Shown here: positions 52,395-61,978 of the stretch, piece after piece
Numbering within the stretch: position 1 is the stretch's first letter
Layout of the letters: the number at the start of each line of letters is the position of its first letter
Source of the DNA: CAYXSX01 sp964467925
GTDB lineage: Bacteria; Pseudomonadota; Alphaproteobacteria; Micavibrionales; Micavibrionaceae
Assembly: GCA_964467925.1 (NCBI GenBank)
Contig: CAYXSX010000001.1
Location: forward strand, 372,001 to 436,000
Length of the DNA stretch: 64,000 nt
Direction: 5' to 3'
Translations under genes and position numbers: made by a program
Notes under the pieces: model-generated
The model's input: the letters and a program-made list of their open reading frames with translations, nothing else
What the model was told of the DNA's origin: nothing
Databases searched by the model: none

Positions 52395-52838
52395 TTATCC
52401 GGCGCTTTTCCTGTCCATAACCATGCGCATTTTGGCCAGTTCGACCTGCGCCCGCAAATCGACCTCGTCCATAATCGCCACAAGCGCGGGATCAGTGATT
52501 TTCTGGCGATGAGCGGACACAACATCGGCCACATCGACCATATGCCCCACGGTCAGATTGCCCGACAGCATCGCAAGGCGGATTTTTTCGAGCTCATCGA
52601 GTATCGCCTTACAGCGTTTTTGCGCCTTCTGGCGCGCGGAACGCTCGGTCGGGTCTTCCGCCCCTTGAATCGCCAGCAGGGAATCAACCTGCGCGATGGA
52701 ATGGGTCGCGGCTGTTCCCGCGGCTTTGGCCGCGCCACCCGTCATGAATTCGCCGAATTTACCGTCTATTTCCGACGCGCTTGACGATTTCTTGGTTTTT
52801 GACGGGCCTTGTGTCTTTCCGGGTCCCTGGACTTTCAT
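52395..52838 (-). CDS. fliX: Flagellar assembly regulator FliX
   Basis: FliX (147 residues) is an alphaproteobacterial regulator that links basal-body assembly to the sigma-54 activator FlbD. The family core is SIAQVDSLLAIQGAEDPTERSARQKAQKRCKAILDELEKIRLAMLSG, then KITDPALVAIMDEVDLRAQVELAKM. It is divergent from flgI, the same layout as in Caulobacter. FlbD is not in the window. Confidence 0.9.
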   Translation of the reverse strand: MKVQGPGKTQGPSKTKKSSSASEIDGKFGEFMTGGAAKAAGTAATHSIAQVDSLLAIQGAEDPTERSARQKAQKRCKAILDELEKIRLAMLSGNLTVGHMVDVADVVSAHRQKITDPALVAIMDEVDLRAQVELAKMRMVMDRKSAG

Positions 52839-53140
52839 TTTTTATACTCGCTAACTCGATCCGGTTTATAAGATTTATACTTTTAGTATAACCCTTTTTG
52901 CCCCTGATGCGGAAAAATTTAAAGAGGAAAGTTTTGCCGCCCCGCAAAACCCTACATCTTCGCAGACGCCTTAACCCGCAGAAAACCTTGGCTTTACCAA
53001 CCTTCCGCGCCCCGCCCGCCTGACCAAAACTGGCATGGCATTCGCATATATTAACCCGAGGCGCCGCAGGTACCCGGCAAAAGTTGCTAACGGTGCCCTT
53101 GCGTTAACCAAATGCGTAAACAAGGAAGAAAACAATAAAA
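52839..53140. other. Divergent intergenic region between fliX and flgI
   Basis: This 302-bp gap has no gene. It contains the sigma-54-like promoter for flgI (53030-53047), a perfect GTTTTGC/GCAAAAC inverted repeat at 52931-52950, whose minus strand reads CGGCAAAA and lies about 95 bases upstream of the promoter, and an ACCCGGCAAAAG further right (near 53072). Both resemble FlbD-type (ftr) sites of Caulobacter; that is inference. Confidence 0.55.
53030..53047 (+). promoter_or_regulatory. Sigma-54-like promoter of the flgI-flgE operon
   Basis: CTGGCATGGCATTCGCATA has the -24 TGGCATG and -12 TCGCA with correct 4-base spacing, differing from the consensus TGGCACG-N4-TTGCA by two bases. It lies 94 bases before the flgI start. 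The position relative to the CGGCAAA box is as for FlbD-dependent promoters. Confidence 0.65.
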
Positions 53141-54343
53141 ATGTTCCTGAAGATCGAAAACGATAAAAAAATCAAAAACAATAAAACCAAGGTGGGTTTC
53201 CGGTCGCCGCTTAAGTTTCTGGCGGGACAAGCGCTGTTAAATTTATTCGTGGCGACCGGACTATTTTTCCTCTTCGCATCTGCACCGGCTTACGCAAAAA
53301 CCTCCCGTATCAAAGACATCGTAGACATCGAAAGCGTGCGTGAAAACCAGCTTATCGGCTACGGCCTTGTGGTTGGTTTGAACGGCACGGGCGACAGCCT
53401 TGGCAACTCCCCCTTCACACAGCAAAGCTTGATTGCGATGCTTGAGCGCCTCGGCGTTAGCGTCCGCGGACAGGAAATGAACACAGGCAACGTCGCCGCC
53501 GTGATGGTGACCGCTACACTTCCCGCATTCTCTAATCAGGGTTCACGCATCGACGTGAATGTCGCGGCCCTTGGCGATGCCGACAGCCTTCAGGGCGGCA
53601 CACTACTCGTTACCCCCCTGCTTGCCGCAGACGGCGAAGTTTACGCCGTGGCGCAGGGCGAGATCAGCATCTCCGGTTATTCCATTTCCGGCGAAGCCGC
53701 AACCGTAACCAAGAACACACCCACTTCCGGCCGCGTGCCCAGCGGCGCGATCGTCGAGCAGGAAATCGACTTTAATCTGGAAGAGCTGCAGCAGGTTCGC
53801 CTTGCGCTTAAAAACCCCGACTTTACGACTTCCCGCCGTATTGCCGAAGCGATCAACGGTTTCATCGCCGCCCCCATCGCCAGCGCGGAAAATTCCGGCA
53901 GCGTGGTTTTGAACCGTCCCGGTAATTTTGACGGCTCCATCGTAGACCTTATTACAGATATCGAACAACTGCCCGTTCAGCCCGACCAGCCCGCGCGCGT
54001 TGTTATATCCGAACGCTCCGGTGTGATCGTAATGGGCGCGGATGTGCGTATCAGCAACGTAGCGATTGCTCAAAGCAACCTGACCGTCAACGTCACCGAA
54101 ACACCGCAGGTTTCACAGGCCAACCCGTTCGCCGAACAGGGTCAGACCGTCGTGGTACCACGCAGCGATATTGATGTGAACAGCGGCGACGACGTCAAAC
54201 TGGCCAATTTCGACAGCGGCGTAACCCTGCAAGACCTTGTAACCGGTCTGAACCGCCTGGGCATGCAACCGCGTGACATTATTACGATCCTGCAGGCTGT
54301 AAAAGCTGCGGGCGCCCTGCAAGCCGAAGTGGAGGTCATGTAA
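53141..54343 (+). CDS. flgI: Flagellar P-ring protein FlgI
   Basis: FlgI (400 residues) forms the P ring in the peptidoglycan layer. The signal peptide (LNLFVATGLFFLFASAPAYA) follows an unusually long basic N-terminal stretch of about 30 residues. Typical motifs are RIKDIVDIESVRENQLIGYGLVVGLNGTGDS, QSLIAMLERLGV, VVNGD-type GDDVKLANFDSGVTLQDLVTGLNRLG, and ITILQAVKAAGALQAEVEVM at the end. First gene of the operon. Confidence 0.96.
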   Translation: MFLKIENDKKIKNNKTKVGFRSPLKFLAGQALLNLFVATGLFFLFASAPAYAKTSRIKDIVDIESVRENQLIGYGLVVGLNGTGDSLGNSPFTQQSLIAMLERLGVSVRGQEMNTGNVAAVMVTATLPAFSNQGSRIDVNVAALGDADSLQGGTLLVTPLLAADGEVYAVAQGEISISGYSISGEAATVTKNTPTSGRVPSGAIVEQEIDFNLEELQQVRLALKNPDFTTSRRIAEAINGFIAAPIASAENSGSVVLNRPGNFDGSIVDLITDIEQLPVQPDQPARVVISERSGVIVMGADVRISNVAIAQSNLTVNVTETPQVSQANPFAEQGQTVVVPRSDIDVNSGDDVKLANFDSGVTLQDLVTGLNRLGMQPRDIITILQAVKAAGALQAEVEVM

Positions 54344-54346
54344 AGC

Positions 54347-54778
54347 ATGGATAATATGTCCCCCGACGCAGCTTTCACCCTTGCGCAGTCTTCCCAGACC
54401 GAAAGCGCCCGTGCGCTCAAAAATCTGGACCGTGCCGCCGCGCAGAAAGATATGAAGCAGATCAACAAATCTGCAGTCGACTTCGAGGCAGTGTTTATAG
54501 CCGAAATGATGAAACCGATGTTCGAGGGAATCAGCACCGAAGCGCCCTTTGGCGGCGGACGCGGCGAGGAAGTTTTCCGCAGCCTGATGCTTCAGGAATA
54601 CGGCAAGCTTATCGCGCAAACAGGAAGTATCGGCGTCGCCGACCACGTGCGTACAGAAATGCTGCGCATTCAGGAACAACAGGCAAAGGCCGCAGAAGCA
54701 AGACAAATAGAACAAATAATAAAAGCACAACCACTAACCGAGGAGCAAATATACGATGTCTCAACAAGCTATGAATAA
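54347..54778 (+). CDS. FlgJ/CheL-like rod-binding protein
   Basis: This 143-residue protein has the rod-binding part of FlgJ (EAVFIAEMMKPMFEGISTEAPFGGGRGEEVFRSLMLQEYGKLIAQTGSIGVADHV) but no muramidase domain. In Caulobacter the corresponding gene after flgI is cheL. It starts 3 bases after flgI and overlaps the next gene by 23 bases. Confidence 0.87.
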   Translation: MDNMSPDAAFTLAQSSQTESARALKNLDRAAAQKDMKQINKSAVDFEAVFIAEMMKPMFEGISTEAPFGGGRGEEVFRSLMLQEYGKLIAQTGSIGVADHVRTEMLRIQEQQAKAAEARQIEQIIKAQPLTEEQIYDVSTSYE

Positions 54779-55289
54779 AAACACTCAAGCCCCGGCAGCC
54801 AAAGGCGCTTCCGCTCCGAAGACTTTAAGAATTCTGCCCCAGCAACCTGTTGAGGCCGTAAATGTCGTGATCAAGGTCACGGAAAGATTGCTGGATTTAT
54901 CGGAGCGAGAAACACAGGCCCTTGTGCATAACGATGCGCTAAAGCTCGACATGATACAGGATGAAAAAGAAATCCTCTCCGGCCATTACGTTACAGCGGC
55001 GCAAGAGTTCCGCTCCCGTCTCGGCGAGTTCCGCAGACTTGACCGCAACCTTATCCGCAAGCTCGAAACCGTACAGAACGAGTTGGGCGAGAAAATGAAA
55101 CAGAACACCGACCTGATCGAACAGATGTATATGCGCTCCCGCCGCAATACGCAGGCAACACTGTTCAACGCACAGGAAATCGGACAGGACAACAAGTTTT
55201 TCCTAAGAGAAAAAGAAGAAACCGAGGCAGCAAACATAACGCCGCAGCTGGCCGAAGCCCTGCCCAGTCAACAAGGTAACGCCGCGTAA
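54756..55289 (+). CDS. FlgN/FlbY-like flagellar protein (copy 1)
   Basis: This 177-residue helical protein has the look of FlgN-type export chaperones (VVIKVTERLLDLSERETQALVHNDALKLDMIQDEKEILSGHYVTAAQEF). It occupies the position of flbY in Caulobacter. The GAGGAG ribosome site lies inside the end of the flgJ-like gene. It has low-complexity ends. The chaperone role is inferred from the family; a paralogue follows. Confidence 0.7.
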   Translation: MSQQAMNKNTQAPAAKGASAPKTLRILPQQPVEAVNVVIKVTERLLDLSERETQALVHNDALKLDMIQDEKEILSGHYVTAAQEFRSRLGEFRRLDRNLIRKLETVQNELGEKMKQNTDLIEQMYMRSRRNTQATLFNAQEIGQDNKFFLREKEETEAANITPQLAEALPSQQGNAA

Positions 55290-55330
55290 GCAAGAACAAA
55301 CCATCTAAGTAAAAAACTAGAGAAGCTAAA

Positions 55331-55828
55331 ATGAAACATACTGAACAGAACATTCAAAAAAACCAGATGGGCCCCTTCATTCTTTCCCGCAACCCTCAAA
55401 AGGCGATGCAGGAAATGATGGATACGATCAGCCATTTGCAGAGAATTTACCTGCGTGAAAACGAAGCCCTTGATAAGGCGGACACCGACGGTTTTTTAGG
55501 CCTGCAGGAAGAAAAACTGACCGCCGCCCATCACTATCAGGATCATATCAGCCAGATCATCAAGCGCCGCGATGAAATGCAGAGCCTTGATCCGTCCGTT
55601 CGTCGCAAGCTTGAAAACATGCATTCCGAACTCTCCGAAGCCGGCATGAAAAATATGCGCGCAATCGAACGTATGAAGAAAGGTCTGGACCGTTTAGCGG
55701 GAACCTTGCGCGACGCTGCGAAGAAAGAAGCAGAAAAACAGAACGGTCAGCATTACGGCGCGACAGGCCATATCAGAAAAACGCGCAACAAGGCGCTGTC
55801 CACCGGCAGCATCAGCGAAACTGTGTAG
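55331..55828 (+). CDS. FlgN/FlbY-like flagellar protein (copy 2)
   Basis: This 165-residue helical protein resembles copy 1 in the motif ENEALDKADTDGFLGLQEEKLTAAHHYQDHI and in its RKLENMHSELSEAGMKN part. Ends are charged (RKTRNKALSTGSISETV). Likely an export chaperone for hook-junction or rod substrates, by analogy. It lies 41 bases after copy 1. Confidence 0.65.
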   Translation: MKHTEQNIQKNQMGPFILSRNPQKAMQEMMDTISHLQRIYLRENEALDKADTDGFLGLQEEKLTAAHHYQDHISQIIKRRDEMQSLDPSVRRKLENMHSELSEAGMKNMRAIERMKKGLDRLAGTLRDAAKKEAEKQNGQHYGATGHIRKTRNKALSTGSISETV

Positions 55829-55890
55829 AGAAACTATGTAGGAAAACCCGTGTAGGAGTTTTCAAACACAAGGAACAGGAAAGAATACCC

Positions 55891-57462
55891 ATGAGCATAG
55901 ACAGCCTTTTTACTGTACATACAAAACAGCTTAGCACACCTGCGCAAGGGGCCGGTCTTCCCGCTGCGGGCGCGCTCGCTAATATCGCTTTCATGGAACT
56001 GTTCCTCCAGACACTGGAAGAAGCGGAACAAGGCAAAGATCAAAAACATCCGGAAGCGCAGCTTCTTCAATCCGAAAATCCTGCCTTGAAAAAAGATCCG
56101 TCTCTGGACCCGGCGACCTTACTTGCCGATAACGAAAAGGTGACCGAAAAGGCCAAACTTTTAAGCTCCCCCGAAACGGAAATAGCCGACACTCTTGCCT
56201 TGAACCAGCAGGCCGTGGACGAGCAGCTTGTCTCCAACAGCGATGATTCTGATGAGATCGAAGAAATCACAAAACTGATCAACGGCTTTATAGACAGCAA
56301 AGTCAAAGAAACCGGAAAAGTCCAGAGCGGCTCGGCGCGCGAAATTCTGGAACGTATCGCCTCTCTGGTAGAAGATAACGGCGGGAGCGCCTTGATCGCC
56401 GCGAACCTCACCCCGCAACAAATCAACGACCTGCAGCAAGTAGTAATGCTCCAGCTTGCCCCTGCAAAGACCATACAGAGCCCGACAACAAAAATTCAGG
56501 TAGATGCAGAAACTGAATCCGCCGAACGCATTAGTCAAAGCATGGGACTGGGCGGCATCGTCCAGCTTATACCGCCGCAGGAACGCGGTAACACATTATA
56601 CCTTGCGCAAAGTCTGGCCCAAGGGCAAAACAGCCGCGGTCTGAAACCCGCTAATGACTTAAGCGCAAAACTTACCGACTTCGTAACTGAAGACGAGGTA
56701 CAAACCGATTTACGGTTCGAGGAATTTTTGAAAAATCTCGGCGAAGGCTCGCTGGGCAACAAGGCAAAAAATGCCGCTGACAATATCCTTGCAATGAAAT
56801 CTGCGCAGGCACAAGGCTCGCCCGTTAACGCCAATGCGGGCGTTACTCCAAATTTAAGCACGCTGCAGGGCTGGCCTTTCTCACTGACCGGCAGCCTATT
56901 CTCCTCTTCATCCAGCTTTGAAGATTACAATTCGTTAGGCTTGAACGGCGTAACCACAGGTCAGCTTAACGGACCGGGAAGCTTGACCAATCTTGTAACG
57001 CAAGCCCACAGCGCCGCGCAGCCCCACCCCGCCACACAGATGGTAGCGGCCACAATTCGCAGAGCCGCTGTGGGCGGCGAGCCAAGCAACATCACCCTTC
57101 AACTCGACCCGCCTGAACTGGGCCGCGTCGAAGTAAAGATGGATTTCAGCAAGGACAAAAAAATCAAAACCGTCATTACAGTGGAAAAGCCGGAAACACT
57201 TTCCATGCTCCAGCGGGATATCGCAAACCTGGAACGGGTTTTGCATAGCTCAGGACTGGATGCCGACGCCGGTATCGATTTCGAATTGGCAGGGGAAAAT
57301 TATGCCTTCGGTCAAAACGGCGGACATGAAAACGGACAATCCGGCCAGCGCGGCTCGAAAGGCAGCAACGGTCAAGAAGACGAGATGGAGATACAGGAAT
57401 CAACAATGACCTGGAAGGTCGACCCGGAAACAGGACATACGAGATACAACATCTGGGTTTAA
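55891..57462 (+). CDS. fliK: Flagellar hook-length control protein FliK
   Basis: FliK (523 residues) measures hook length and triggers the export switch. The N-terminal 380 residues are low-complexity, Gln/Ala/Ser-rich and poorly conserved. The C-terminal Flg_hook domain is clear: ITLQLDPPELGRVEVKMDFSKDKKIKTVITVEKPETLSMLQRDIANLERVLHSSGLDA. The operon position between the FlgN-like genes and flgD supports the call. Confidence 0.9.
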   Translation: MSIDSLFTVHTKQLSTPAQGAGLPAAGALANIAFMELFLQTLEEAEQGKDQKHPEAQLLQSENPALKKDPSLDPATLLADNEKVTEKAKLLSSPETEIADTLALNQQAVDEQLVSNSDDSDEIEEITKLINGFIDSKVKETGKVQSGSAREILERIASLVEDNGGSALIAANLTPQQINDLQQVVMLQLAPAKTIQSPTTKIQVDAETESAERISQSMGLGGIVQLIPPQERGNTLYLAQSLAQGQNSRGLKPANDLSAKLTDFVTEDEVQTDLRFEEFLKNLGEGSLGNKAKNAADNILAMKSAQAQGSPVNANAGVTPNLSTLQGWPFSLTGSLFSSSSSFEDYNSLGLNGVTTGQLNGPGSLTNLVTQAHSAAQPHPATQMVAATIRRAAVGGEPSNITLQLDPPELGRVEVKMDFSKDKKIKTVITVEKPETLSMLQRDIANLERVLHSSGLDADAGIDFELAGENYAFGQNGGHENGQSGQRGSKGSNGQEDEMEIQESTMTWKVDPETGHTRYNIWV

Positions 57463-57508
57463 AGATTAAACGAGTAAAGCAAAGAAGAATAACAAACAGG
57501 GAAAGACA

Positions 57509-58195
57509 ATGACCAGTGACGTAAACCTTAACACCGCCGTACAGCAGCAGACGAATACAGCCAATTCCTCTGCCTCACTGGCCAGTGACTTTACCCAGTT
57601 CCTGACACTGCTTACCACACAATTGCAGAACCAAGACCCTCTCTCCCCCATGGACACCAGCGAGTTTACAAACCAGCTCGTTATGTTCTCGGGCGTAGAA
57701 CAACAGATCAACGCCAACCAGAAACTAGACTCCCTCGTGGCTCTCGGGCTTACTAATGGCTTTACCTCCGCACTTGGATATGTCGGTCTGGACATCAGCT
57801 ATGTCAGTTCAGATCTTTATTATGACGGCTCACGTCCTGTGGAGATTAACTACGCTCTAGACGGTCAGGCTGTAACATCGAAAATCAGCATCACCGATGA
57901 AGACGGCAAAGAAATATTTACCGCCGATGCTTCCAAATCAGGCCGCGATTCATTCACGTGGGATGGCACATTGAAGGGCGGCGGCAAGGCCGAGCCCGGA
58001 ACCTATCAGGTACACATCAATGCACTGGACATTGACAACAAACCCGTCGGCTCAACAACCGTTGTTTCGGGCCGGGTTGAAGGTGTGGAAACCCAGAACG
58101 GTTCCATCTTCCTTCTGGTCGGTGATCGCGCGGTTTCAGTTTCAAACGTTCTTAACGCCAACCAGCCGAAAGATGCTGTTACACCTCCGGCTTAA
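57509..58195 (+). CDS. flgD: Hook capping protein FlgD
   Basis: FlgD (228 residues) caps the growing hook. The N-terminal DFTQFLTLLTTQLQNQDPLSPMDTSEFTNQLVMFSGVEQQINANQKL is the family hallmark. The C-terminal Ig-like part has SRDSFTWDGTLKGGGKAEPGTYQVHINALD. It precedes the hook genes directly. Confidence 0.95.
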   Translation: MTSDVNLNTAVQQQTNTANSSASLASDFTQFLTLLTTQLQNQDPLSPMDTSEFTNQLVMFSGVEQQINANQKLDSLVALGLTNGFTSALGYVGLDISYVSSDLYYDGSRPVEINYALDGQAVTSKISITDEDGKEIFTADASKSGRDSFTWDGTLKGGGKAEPGTYQVHINALDIDNKPVGSTTVVSGRVEGVETQNGSIFLLVGDRAVSVSNVLNANQPKDAVTPPA

Positions 58196-58229
58196 GAATG
58201 AAGAAGTATAGAATTAGGAAATAAAAGGA

Positions 58230-60026
58230 ATGTCACTTTTTAGCACTCTATATACAAGCGCAGGCGGGATGGAAGCCCAGCAAAGAGCGACGGCGAATAT
58301 CTCGACCAATATCGCCAATATCGGCACAATTGGCTACAAACGCTCCGACATGTCTTTCAAGGAACTGATCGCCGACCCCGCCCGGAACACCGGCAGACCG
58401 ACATCAGGCTCCGCCAACATGGTTTCTGCAGAAAGACTCCTGCGCGCCACTTCAGCAGGTACTGTCCGCCAGACGGCCTCCTCCACTGATGCCGCCGTCG
58501 TCGGTAACGGTTTCTTCGTGGTCAAAGCGGGCGTCGATCCGGCGCAGGAATTCCTGTACACCCGTGCAGGAGATTTCAGCGAAGATGCCAGCGGCATACT
58601 TAGAAACACTGCCGGCTTCGTTCTTCACGGCTGGCGCCTCGACCAAAACGGTGTTCCCAACACAGGGTCTCTCGTGCCGGTGAACGTGGCCCTTCTGCAA
58701 ACGCAAATTCAGGCAACAACAGGCGCTTCTCTGGCCGTTAACCTTGACGCCAGTGAGAATGATTACAACCCAACTCTTTTTGCTACATCCTCAACATTAC
58801 CCGTAACCAACGAAGCGCCACATTTCACACGCTCGCTCAGAGTCTATGACGCACAAGGAACGGCCCGGGAAGTATCGCTTGAGTTCCGCAAAATCACGGG
58901 ACCGATGGCGCAGTTTACCTCACGCACTGACGCTTTGGGCCCAAACGATATATTGGTTGATAACGCATCCGGCCCGACACCTTTCATTACTGCGGGCGAT
59001 ACGATGGAAATTACCGATGGAACAGAGACACTCTCCATCAGCTTTGTAAACGGCCCCGCCGACCTGACACTTAACGAAGCCAATACAATGAAAGACGTTC
59101 TGGACGTCATTAACCGCTTCACCGATATCGACGGCAACCTTATGTTCGAGGCACGCCTGAACGCGCAAGGCCGCCTGCTCGTACAGTCGATCAACCCGAG
59201 CTCAACGCTCGACATTTCAACCTCCAGCGCCAGCGTAATGGGAGCAAACGGCTTTGACTTTATTCCCGACCCTGTCGATCTGGACTATGTTTACGAACCC
59301 GCTTTCGATATTAACGCCGACCCGGCGGGTTCTATTTACCCGACGCAAGGGTCGCTGCCAGCAATCGCTAATACAACCAACCCAAACACGCAAAGTTGGT
59401 GGGAACTCACAATTACAATTCCCGATCCGGCCAACCCAACCGGCACAACCAAAAGCATTCTGCGCCAAGGAGTTATCAACTTCAATTCACTGGGTGCGCT
59501 GAACGCCACGGCCAATGCCGATGGGGAAATGTTGATTGATCTGACATCGCCGATTGATTACGACTCTTCCACCACAGCGGAAGACGCAGGCTTTACAATC
59601 GATATTAGACGCTTCACCCAGTTTTCCGGCAATTATGACGTAATCGAAAGCGCCCAGAATGGCGCAGGTCTGGGTAATTACGTCGGCGCCACCATTGATC
59701 GTAACGGTATCGTCACGGCGAAATATTCTAATGGCCAGCAAGTTAATTTCTATCAATTACCTCTGGCGAATTTCACCAACGCTAACGGCTTGCAGGAAAT
59801 GTCCGGCACCACATTCCGCCAGACCGAAGCGGCAGGTGAACTAACGTTCAACGCGCCGGGCACCGGCGGCACGGGATACATGCTGACCTCGTCTATCGAG
59901 GGCTCCAACGTAGATTTATCAAACGAGTTCGGCAACCTGATTACAACCCAACGGGCGTTTTCGCTAAACGGTCAAGTGCTTAACGCGGTGGATGAAATGA
60001 CCAGAAACCTGTCACAACTGGCATAA
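58230..60026 (+). CDS. flgE: Flagellar hook protein FlgE (copy 1)
   Basis: This 598-residue hook subunit has the rod/hook N-terminus (LYTSAGGMEAQQRATANISTNIANIGTIGYKRSDMSFKEL), a GNGFFVVKAGVDPAQEFLYTRAGDFSEDASGILRNTAGFVLHGW core, and the C-terminal EGSNVDLSNEFGNLITTQRAFSLNGQVLNAVDEMTRNLSQLA helix. Length suits an alphaproteobacterial hook (about 590). A second hook gene follows in the same direction. Confidence 0.92.
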   Translation: MSLFSTLYTSAGGMEAQQRATANISTNIANIGTIGYKRSDMSFKELIADPARNTGRPTSGSANMVSAERLLRATSAGTVRQTASSTDAAVVGNGFFVVKAGVDPAQEFLYTRAGDFSEDASGILRNTAGFVLHGWRLDQNGVPNTGSLVPVNVALLQTQIQATTGASLAVNLDASENDYNPTLFATSSTLPVTNEAPHFTRSLRVYDAQGTAREVSLEFRKITGPMAQFTSRTDALGPNDILVDNASGPTPFITAGDTMEITDGTETLSISFVNGPADLTLNEANTMKDVLDVINRFTDIDGNLMFEARLNAQGRLLVQSINPSSTLDISTSSASVMGANGFDFIPDPVDLDYVYEPAFDINADPAGSIYPTQGSLPAIANTTNPNTQSWWELTITIPDPANPTGTTKSILRQGVINFNSLGALNATANADGEMLIDLTSPIDYDSSTTAEDAGFTIDIRRFTQFSGNYDVIESAQNGAGLGNYVGATIDRNGIVTAKYSNGQQVNFYQLPLANFTNANGLQEMSGTTFRQTEAAGELTFNAPGTGGTGYMLTSSIEGSNVDLSNEFGNLITTQRAFSLNGQVLNAVDEMTRNLSQLA

Positions 60027-60088
60027 CGAATGAAAAGAATTTTAACTAACTAACCATTTGAGAGAACTTTAGAAAAAGGAGAAAAACA

Positions 60089-61912
60089 ATGGGACTTTTC
60101 GGATCACTATTTACAGGCGTTTCCGCGCTGTTTGCCCAGTCGCAGAATACGGCGATCATCTCAAATAACATCGCCAACGTGAACACCACGGGCTACAAGC
60201 GCTCAGAGGCGAGTTTCAACTCACTTGTTACAACACAGAGCGGTTCATCTCGCTTCTCACCCGGCACGGCAAGCGTAACGCGTCTCCAGCGTGTGAACCA
60301 GCAGGGCGCAATCCAGCAGACAGCCTCCTCTACGGATGCATCAATCTCTGGGAACGGCTTCTTCCCGATCAAACGCTCCACACAGGACGGACAGGAATTT
60401 CTCTACACCCGCGCCGGAAACTTCAGCGAGGACGCAAGCGGTATCCTGAGAAACGCCTCCGGCTTTATTCTCTATGCTTGGCCGATCGACTCTAACGGGA
60501 ATCTACCCGCAAACCAGGGGGACCTTACCTCTCTCGTTCCGGCGGACGTTGCCTTCCTCGGCGGACTGACGCGCCCGACAACAACGGCGGATCTTGCGAT
60601 CAACCTTGATGCGGACGATCCCGATATAAACACAGGAAGCTTGGTCGGCGGTGCAGCCGTCGGTACAACAAGCTTCACCGGAATGCCGGTTCCCAGAACC
60701 ACAGCAGCCGACTTCTCCCGCGGCCTGACAGTCTTCGACTCGCTCGGTTCCGCGCAAACCCTGACGATGGAATACCGTAAAGTGACCGGACCCATGGCGA
60801 GCGCACGCAGCGAGAGTGCTATCCAGTTGACCCGTTCCACAGCACTGACCGATCTTGGCGGTATCGTAGCCGGCAACGAAATTTCTCTCACAGTCACAGG
60901 TACAGCAGCACAGGTTTACAAAATCGGTGCGGCAGCAGGTGCAGGTGAAATCCGCGTCGATACGGTCGGCGATCTTCTGGACCAGATGAACGACACTTAC
61001 GGTGGCGGCACAGAGATCGTGGCATCTCTTACCCCCGGCGGTCAGATTCAGATCAAGGCCGCAACCTTCGGCGACAGCATCACACTTAGCGAAGTGACAG
61101 GTGAAGGTACGCCGCTGTTCGGTGCGAACAGCTTGCTATTCCCCAACCCTTCCGGTGCAGGTGCGCCCACAGCGGAAACATATGCCGCTTTCACACTGGA
61201 TGGTACGGCAGCACAAAGCACAACCAATCCTTACGGTACGACCGCGACAACCAGAAACCAGGGCGATTTCCCCGAGTTATCCAACGTTGCCACACCGAAC
61301 CCGGAAGGCTGGTGGGAACTCAAAATTATCCACCCTGATGGAAGCACGATGACTGAAGGTCTTCTGAACTTCAACGGAGACGGTAGTCTGAACGCCACGA
61401 CGAACACGAGCGGTGATATCGCCGTAACCCTGAATAACATCGACTGGGGTAACGGTTCTGACACCACGCAGGATATCGTGGTCGACATCTCTCGTTTCTC
61501 CCAGTTCTCAGGAAACTTCGACGTGATCTTCTCCGACCAGAACGGAGCGGAGCTTGGCCTCAGAACAGGAATCGAGATGACCCGTAACGGCCGCGTCGTG
61601 GCACGGTTCTCCAACGGTGCCTCGGCGGACCTTTATCAGGTTCCTCTGGTGACCTTCGCGAACTCCAACGGTCTGACGGAAGTATCCGGAACGGCCTATA
61701 CAGAGAACGAGCAATCGGGCGAGGAAAACCTTCGTGAAGCGGGCGCCGGCGGCGCGGGCTTCGTGGAACCCTCCACCCTTGAATCCTCGAACGTGGACCT
61801 TGCGGACGAATTCGCGAGACTGATCGTAGCCCAGCGGGCCTTCGGCGCCGCGACCAGAACGATCAACACGGTCGACCAGATGACGCAGGACCTCTTGAGC
61901 TTGCGCGGATAA
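60089..61912 (+). CDS. flgE: Flagellar hook protein FlgE (copy 2)
   Basis: This 607-residue hook subunit starts MGLFGSLFTGVSALFAQSQNTAIISNNIANVNTTGYKRSEASFNSL and shares GNGFF-x-IK...QEFLYTRAGNFSEDASGILRNASGFILYAW with copy 1, and ESSNVDLADEFARLIVAQRAFGAATRTINTVDQMTQDLLSLRG at the end. The middle domains differ substantially. Both are intact and in the same operon. It is preceded by an AAAGGAG ribosome site. Which one is the main hook protein cannot be told from sequence. Confidence 0.9.
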   Translation: MGLFGSLFTGVSALFAQSQNTAIISNNIANVNTTGYKRSEASFNSLVTTQSGSSRFSPGTASVTRLQRVNQQGAIQQTASSTDASISGNGFFPIKRSTQDGQEFLYTRAGNFSEDASGILRNASGFILYAWPIDSNGNLPANQGDLTSLVPADVAFLGGLTRPTTTADLAINLDADDPDINTGSLVGGAAVGTTSFTGMPVPRTTAADFSRGLTVFDSLGSAQTLTMEYRKVTGPMASARSESAIQLTRSTALTDLGGIVAGNEISLTVTGTAAQVYKIGAAAGAGEIRVDTVGDLLDQMNDTYGGGTEIVASLTPGGQIQIKAATFGDSITLSEVTGEGTPLFGANSLLFPNPSGAGAPTAETYAAFTLDGTAAQSTTNPYGTTATTRNQGDFPELSNVATPNPEGWWELKIIHPDGSTMTEGLLNFNGDGSLNATTNTSGDIAVTLNNIDWGNGSDTTQDIVVDISRFSQFSGNFDVIFSDQNGAELGLRTGIEMTRNGRVVARFSNGASADLYQVPLVTFANSNGLTEVSGTAYTENEQSGEENLREAGAGGAGFVEPSTLESSNVDLADEFARLIVAQRAFGAATRTINTVDQMTQDLLSLRG

Positions 61913-61920
61913 TAAAGTTC

Positions 61921-61955
61921 CTTACCGCCTCTTCTCCAGGCTTTGAGGCGGTAAG
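61921..61955 (+). terminator. Perfect hairpin after the hook operon
   Basis: CTTACCGCCTC (61921-61931) and GAGGCGGTAAG (61945-61955) form an 11-bp perfect stem with a 13-base loop, just after the second hook gene. No T-run follows, so termination may depend on a factor, or the hairpin may protect the mRNA end. Confidence 0.65.
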
Positions 61956-61978
61956 CAGTCTGAGTAAAGAAAAAGTTT

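Noticed and set aside
53100..53125. A possible CtrA site (TTAACC...GTAAAC) before flgI
   Set aside because: The second half reads CGTA instead of TTAA at the needed 7-base spacing, so the match is too weak.
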